This document shows positions 1 to 6,000 of a stretch of 8,835 nt of DNA, piece after piece. Made by a program: the position numbers and the translations under genes. Position 1 is the first letter of the stretch. Every line of letters begins with the position of its first letter. Below the pieces are notes generated by a model. That model ran no database searches, had not been told where the DNA came from, and was given only the letters and a program-made list of their open reading frames with translations. Source of the DNA: Elusimicrobiota bacterium (lineage in GTDB: Bacteria; Elusimicrobiota; Elusimicrobia; UBA1565; UBA9628); NCBI GenBank assembly GCA_003452935.1, contig DMMY01000032.1:51194-60028 (forward strand), in the 5' to 3' direction.

Positions 1-3000
1 CAAGGTGCTGGTGGCGGGGGGAAGCGGCGGGGGAGCTACCGCGGAACTCTATGATCCTGGAAGCGGGGTCTGGGCGCCGGCGGGTTCCATGAGCAGCGCG
101 AGGGAATATGCCGCGGCCACGCTTCTTCCCGACGGCAAGGTGTTCGTGGGCGGGGGCTCCAACGGCACAGCCCTCTCCACCGCGGATCTCTATGATCCGT
201 CCCTCGGCGCATGGTCCGTTGCTGATGATATGTCGATCTCGCGGGAGTTCCATACCGCCACGCTGCTGCCCAACGGCAAGGTGTTGGTCGCGGGAGGCTG
301 GAGCGGCAGCGATGAGAGCTCCGCCGAGCTCTTTAACCCGTCCGCCGGCGCCGGAACATGGTCTACGACCAACCCGATGTCGGCGCCGCGACAGATTCAT
401 AGCGCGACGCTGCTGCCCAACGGCAAGGTGTTGGTCGCGGGAGGATTGTACGGCAGCGTCAGCCTCGACTCCGTCGAACTCTACGACCCGTCCGCGGGCA
501 CATGGTCGACGGCCAAGCCGATGAAAGACGGGCGGTATGGCCACAGCGCCACGCTGCTTCCCAATGGCAAGTTGTTGGTCGCCGGGGGATTTGACGCCGC
601 GGCCCTCTCCGTCGCCGAGCTTTATGATCCGTTGAGCGGCGCATGGTCAACGACCAATCCGATGGTTGTCGCGCGCAATAATCACAGCGCCACGCTGCTG
701 CGCAACGGCAAGGTGTTGGTCGCGGGGGGCTGGGGTTCCGGCGCGGCCCTCTCCACCGCCGAGGTCTACGATCCGGCCTCCGGCACGTGGTCCGCGACCA
801 ATAACTCCATGTCGGAGGCTCGAGAAAATCACGTCGCTACGCTGCTGCCTGACGGCAAGGTGTTGGTCGCGGGGGGCTATAAGGCCGTCTCCCCATTTGA
901 GCTCTCCAGCGCCGATCTTTATGACCCGGCGGCCAACACATGGTCGCCAACCGACTCCATGACGGCCGCGCGGGACTCTCCCACCGCGACATTGCTGCCC
1001 AACGGCAAGGTGCTGGTCGCGGGGGGATATAATAGCGGCTCCGGTTACCTCTCCAGCTCCGAACTTTATGATCCAGCCGCCGGCATGTGGTCGTCGGCCG
1101 ACGCCATGAATAATACGCGACGGTATCATGCCGCGACGCTGCTGCCCAACGGCAAGGTATTGGTCGCGGGAGGGAAAAACGGCGGGGGGGCCGGGGGAAT
1201 CCTTTTTTACACGGAGCAGGCGCTTTACACGGAGTATGACTTCGCGCTTTCGACCTTGACCGTCGCGGCCAGGCCTGGAATCATCCAGGTCAATGGTTCG
1301 GCTTCCCCGGCGAGCGTCTACGCAGGCTCATGGGTGAGCGTGAGCGGCAGCACGTTCACGGGCCTGGGCGGGGGCTCCGGCGGAGCCAGCGGCAATGCGA
1401 GTTCGGCGGCGAACCTGCCGCGGGCCTATCTGCGCGCCATGGATTCGGGCAACAACGCGGGGATGACCGAAGGCCCGAATCTCGTCGATGTCTCGTCTTC
1501 CATCTATCAGAACAGTTTTTCCTCGTGCAGCCTGCAGTTCCAGGTCCCGGCGGTGAGGCCGGGCTACTACCACTTCTGGGTCCAGTCCAATGCCGTTCCC
1601 TCGTCATTTACCGTGCTTAATGTTCAATACCATACGCCGGCGAACCTCGGCACCGGCGACGTTTTCATCACCTCCATCACCGCCCAATGGCAGGCCAATG
1701 GCAATCCCAACGGCACGTTATATGAGTTGGACGCTTCCACGGCCTCTGATTTTTCCGGGGTCGTCCGGTCTTCCTTGACCTACGGCCTCTCGGCTACGGT
1801 CGCGGGCCTTAAGCCTTATACGCTTTACTACTTCCGGGTCAATGCCGGCGGCAGCGGCTTCACTTCTTGGGTATCGGCCAGGACGGCGCCCTTGCTCCCC
1901 GGCTGCCCTTACGGCGCCACGGTCAAGCATGACGGCGGCGAGATGTACGCCGCGCTCCAGGACGCGGTGGACTCGCTCGACAAGACCCTGGCCGGCCCCA
2001 CTTGCGTGCTCGTCAAGGACAGCTGGACCTACGCGGAACAGGTGACGATCGAGGGCTTCGCCAACCAGGGCTCCAGCCTCACTCTCATGGCCGCCAACGG
2101 CGCGCGTCCTGTCGTGGATCCCGTTGCCGCTTCCACGGCTGCTTTCGTCATCAGGAACGCCAGCGTCAATGTCGTGGGAATCGACGTCAAGCCGACCGGC
2201 AACACCGTTGCCTACGGCATCTACGCTTCCTCGGCCTACGTCCGGGTAAGCTCGGTCAACGTGGACTCCGGCAACATGATCGGGACCGCGGGCATACGGA
2301 TTTCGAGCTGGAGCGTCGTTTCACACACCAGCGTCACGGTGCAAAACGCGCACGGCTTCTATCTCCCGGGCTCCACCATGACCGCGATATCCTACAGCAC
2401 GGCCCAGGTCAACAGCGGTTCATATTTCGCCCTTTACCTGAACACGGCTTCATCCAATACGTTCAGTTCCTTTTTCGGCATTAATGTTAATAGTGCGGCG
2501 GGATCTGTCGTGAAATTCGTTTCCCGGTCGAATTACAATACCGTCAGCTTCAGCACCTTTACCAGCAACGCAACCCTTAAAGACGGCCGTCTCTTCCATG
2601 CCGTTGGAAGCAGCAGCAATACCATCATCCGGAGCAATCTCGTCAATCTCAGCGGGGGGGGCGGCGTTTTTCTGGAAAAAGACGGCCATTACAACGCCAT
2701 CCGACAGAGCTCGATTAGGGTTGACACTGATGATGACGGCTGCGCCTTGAACATCACCGGCAGCAGCGGCACCGCGATTTCGGATAGTTTCATCTCGAAC
2801 CCGCACGCGCCGGCATACGCGGCGTACCTGTTTTCCGACGCCAATTATAATACGATCAGCCGCAGCACTATCACCAGCAACTCCGGTCCCAGCGGCGATA
2901 CCGATCCCTACGCTGCTTTGTATATGTACTCGGCGTCTTCGAACACCTTTGAGGGCAACTATATAGCCAATGAGGCAGGTTACGGGGTTTGCGACTTCAA

Positions 3001-6000
3001 GGGCTACGGCAATACCCTGGTCGGGTCCGAAATCCGGGGTTCCACGGCGGCCTATGTCAAGAACTCCTCGAATACCGTCATCGACGCAAGCGTCCTGGTG
3101 GCCACGAAAACCGCGGGCAGCGGTTTGTGGCTGCGGGGAGGCAATGTCTACTTTGAGTCCATGTCTTCTGTTTTTCAAGGGGGGCCGAGAGGCAGCGCGA
3201 TACTGATCGATGAGGGCAGTTCGGGCGTCGTCGAACTTTCCTCGAACACGATCCGTGCGGGCTCCCAATACGGCATCCGCATCAGGGCGCAATCGGTCGG
3301 CGCCAAAGTCTGGCTCACCTCCAACACCATCATCCCCGCGCTTTCCGATGCCGTGGATACCTACGGCGTCTACTTGGACGGTCTGGTCACGGGCGCGACC
3401 GTCTATAACAACAGCATCGTTTACCGGACTTCGAATAATCACGCGGGCAAAACCGCCTACGGTCTTTATGCCATCGGCTCCACGGACCTCAACATTCGCC
3501 ACAACCGCATCAGCTATCCCGGCGCGGACAACCACGGCAGCGTCATCTCCGCTTACTTCCAGAATGCCGCGGACACGGATTTTCAGTTCAACGACGTCAA
3601 CTCGAGCGGCACGGGCCTTACCAACGCCTATCTCCTCCAGCTCAACAACTCGACGGTCACGGTCAGGAACAACATCTTCCTTTCCTCCTGGACCGTCACG
3701 TCCTCTTCGGCCAGCCTTTACATGAACGCCAACAGCGGCGTCAACTCGGACTACAACGACTGGTTCAGTTCCAACGCGCTGACCTTCATCTGGGGAACGA
3801 AAGCATACCAGGGGGTCGCGGCCTGGCAGGGAGTCAAAAAAGACACATATTCGTTTTCTGCTAATCCTTTCTGGCACGACCCGAGCGCGGGCGTCGAGGA
3901 CTTCCATCCGCTTTCAATTGCCGGACGCTACCATGACGGGTCCTTCGCGCCCCTTGATCTCGTTGATTCGCCCACCATCGACAGGGCGGATCCGGCCTTG
4001 GGCGTCGCCGGTCTGGAGCCTGATCCCAACGGCGGCCGGGCCAATCAGGGCTCCTATGGCCTCACCGCCGAGGCCTCTCTCTCGTCGTCCAAGACTTGCG
4101 CCGTGGAAAAGGACGTGTGCAAGAGCGGCTGCGCTTACTCCACCATCCAGTCCGCCCTGGACGGCATCGCGCCCAAGACTTTATCGGGATACACCTGCGT
4201 CATCATAAAAGACGCCCAGACTTACAGCGAGCAGGTCACGATCCAGGGCTTTACCAGCAACGGCTCGTCATTGACTATCATGGGCGACGCCGCCCTGCCC
4301 GGCCATCCGATCGTCAATCCTCCCGCCCAATCCACGGCCGCTTTCCAGGTCATGCAGGCCAGCGTCAATATCTTCAATATCGACGTCATCTCCACCAACA
4401 CCGTCCAGTACGGCGTGCTGGTCTCCTCCAGCCTCGTCCGGATTTCCAGCGTCAACGTGGATTCCGGGAACAATATCTGGGGGGCGGGCATCCAGGTTTC
4501 AAGCTGGAGCGATATTTCCTACGCGAGCGTCACGGTGCAATCGGCTCACGGAATATGGCTGGTCAAGAATACGGGGCGGACAATCGTCTCCCATAGTTCG
4601 GCTCAGGCCGATAATTCCGGCACCTACGCGCTTTATCTGGCGCAGGCGGCTTCCAATACGATCAGCGGGATGCTGGCCGTTAATGCGTCCGGCAAAGGTA
4701 TATATCTGACCGAGTCCTCCTTCAATACCATATCCCTGAGTTCCGTCACGGCCGCCAGTTTCGGCATTTATCTCATTCAATCGACATCAAACACCATATC
4801 CCTGAGTTCCGTCACGGCTCAAAATCAATTCGGCATTTATCTTCTTCAATCCGCGTCCAATACCATAGTCCAAAATACCATCGGCGCCGAAAACGAGTTC
4901 GGCGTCAAGCTCGATCAATCATGCCTGAACACCATAGCGCAAAGTTCCATCGCCGCCAGGAATCAGTTCGGCGTCTATCTCGAACGATCCTCATCCAACA
5001 CCATAGACCAAAGCTATGTCGCCGCGGCTTACTACGGAATCGAGTTGGAACAATCATCGCTCAACACCATATCCCGGAGCACCGTTATCGCGACAAATAA
5101 TCGAGGCTTTTATATCTCTCAATCCTCCTTCAACACCGTATCCCAAAGCCATATTGCCGCCGCGAGCGAAGGCATCTATATGACTCAATCCTCCTCAAAC
5201 ACCATATTCCAGAGCACGATTGCCGCGGCAACCAATCGCGGCGTTTTTATTTATCAATCCTCATCAAATACCGTATCGCAAAGCCGCGTCGCCGCCATGT
5301 TCGACGCTATCTATATCAATCAATCCTCTTCAAACATCATAGCCCAAACCTATGCCGCGGCCAGCGAGGATTATGGCGTCTATTTCTATCAGTCATCCGG
5401 CAACACCGTGTCCTTGAGTTCCGTCACGGCCGGGCTCAACGGCTTTTATATAAGGGATTCCTCATCGAACGCCATAACTCAAAGCTATTTGTTCGGCGGC
5501 CGATCCGGTCTGTATATCCAAAAGTCGTCGTCAAACACGCTGAGAGATTCCTATGTCCAAGGCTCGACCGCCGTGTATGTCGATTCGTCAAGCGGCACTT
5601 CGATTCATTCCAGCGTCATCGTTGCCACGCAACCCGCCGGCATCGGGCTTTATCTGTCCCCCACGACCAACGTGGGCCTTGACATGAGTGCCAATAGGAT
5701 TTGGGGCGGCGCGCAAGGCTGCGCGGTCAATATAGGGGCGAACAACGCGGGCTATATCTATCTCTCCACCAATACCATCAACACGGGCGCCCAGTACGGC
5801 GTCTTCATCGCGACCCAGATGCCCGGCACGCGGATTTTTATCGCTTCCAACACCATCATCCCGACGCTCACGACCGCCAGGGACACCTACGGCATTTATA
5901 TGGACGGTCTGGCCACGGGCGCCACCGTCTACAACAACAGCATCGTTTATAGGACCTCCAACGACCATTCAGGCAGGATTGCCTACGGTATCTTCGCCAA

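Larger units (their letters stand above)
1904..4078 (+). other. Parallel beta-helix module 1 (725 residues)
   Basis: The module runs from the Cys codon at 1904 to the Ser closing SYGLTAEAS. It has a cap with CVLVKDSWTYAEQVTIEGF, a first set of coils with SVNVVGIDV and YVRVSSVNVDSGN, a stack of irregular SSNTF, SSNTI, YNTIS and SSNTV rungs (about 2420-3238), and the 280-residue C-terminal cassette. This is the look of right-handed parallel beta-helix proteins (pectate-lyase-like and NosD/PbH1-repeat families), where Asn ladders stack inside the turns. Compared with modules 2 and 3 the cap is the most diverged: it keeps the outer Cys pair (1904 and 2003) but lacks the inner CKSGC pair. Cap start to cassette is 445 residues. 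No acidic catalytic triad could be recognised, so polysaccharide cleavage is possible but unsupported. Confidence 0.85.

Noticed and set aside
647..1129. Minus-strand open frame opposite the kelch repeats, and similar ones at 5588-5968, 7535-7882 and 8090-8584
   Set aside because: They have the same antisense register as the one above. The repeated wording in their products mirrors the sense repeats. No separate gene is supported.
2..1630. Galactose or glyoxal oxidase enzyme
   Set aside because: The domain order is similar, but the propeller part has no cysteine for the Tyr-Cys cofactor and I could not find the set of copper-binding residues; the kelch copies are regular repeats without the family's extra loops.
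2450..3907. Long open reading frame on the minus strand (485 codons)
   Set aside because: It is in exact codon register with the real + strand frame, so its stops would require TTA, CTA or TCA sense codons, which are rare in this stretch; it begins just before a TCA at 3914. The product is low-complexity and resembles no family, while the + strand encodes clear domains.
4646..5584. Regularly spaced repeats that might suggest a CRISPR array
   Set aside because: The 60-69 base period is a protein repeat in frame. DNA identity between units is low and there are no constant repeats separated by unique spacers.
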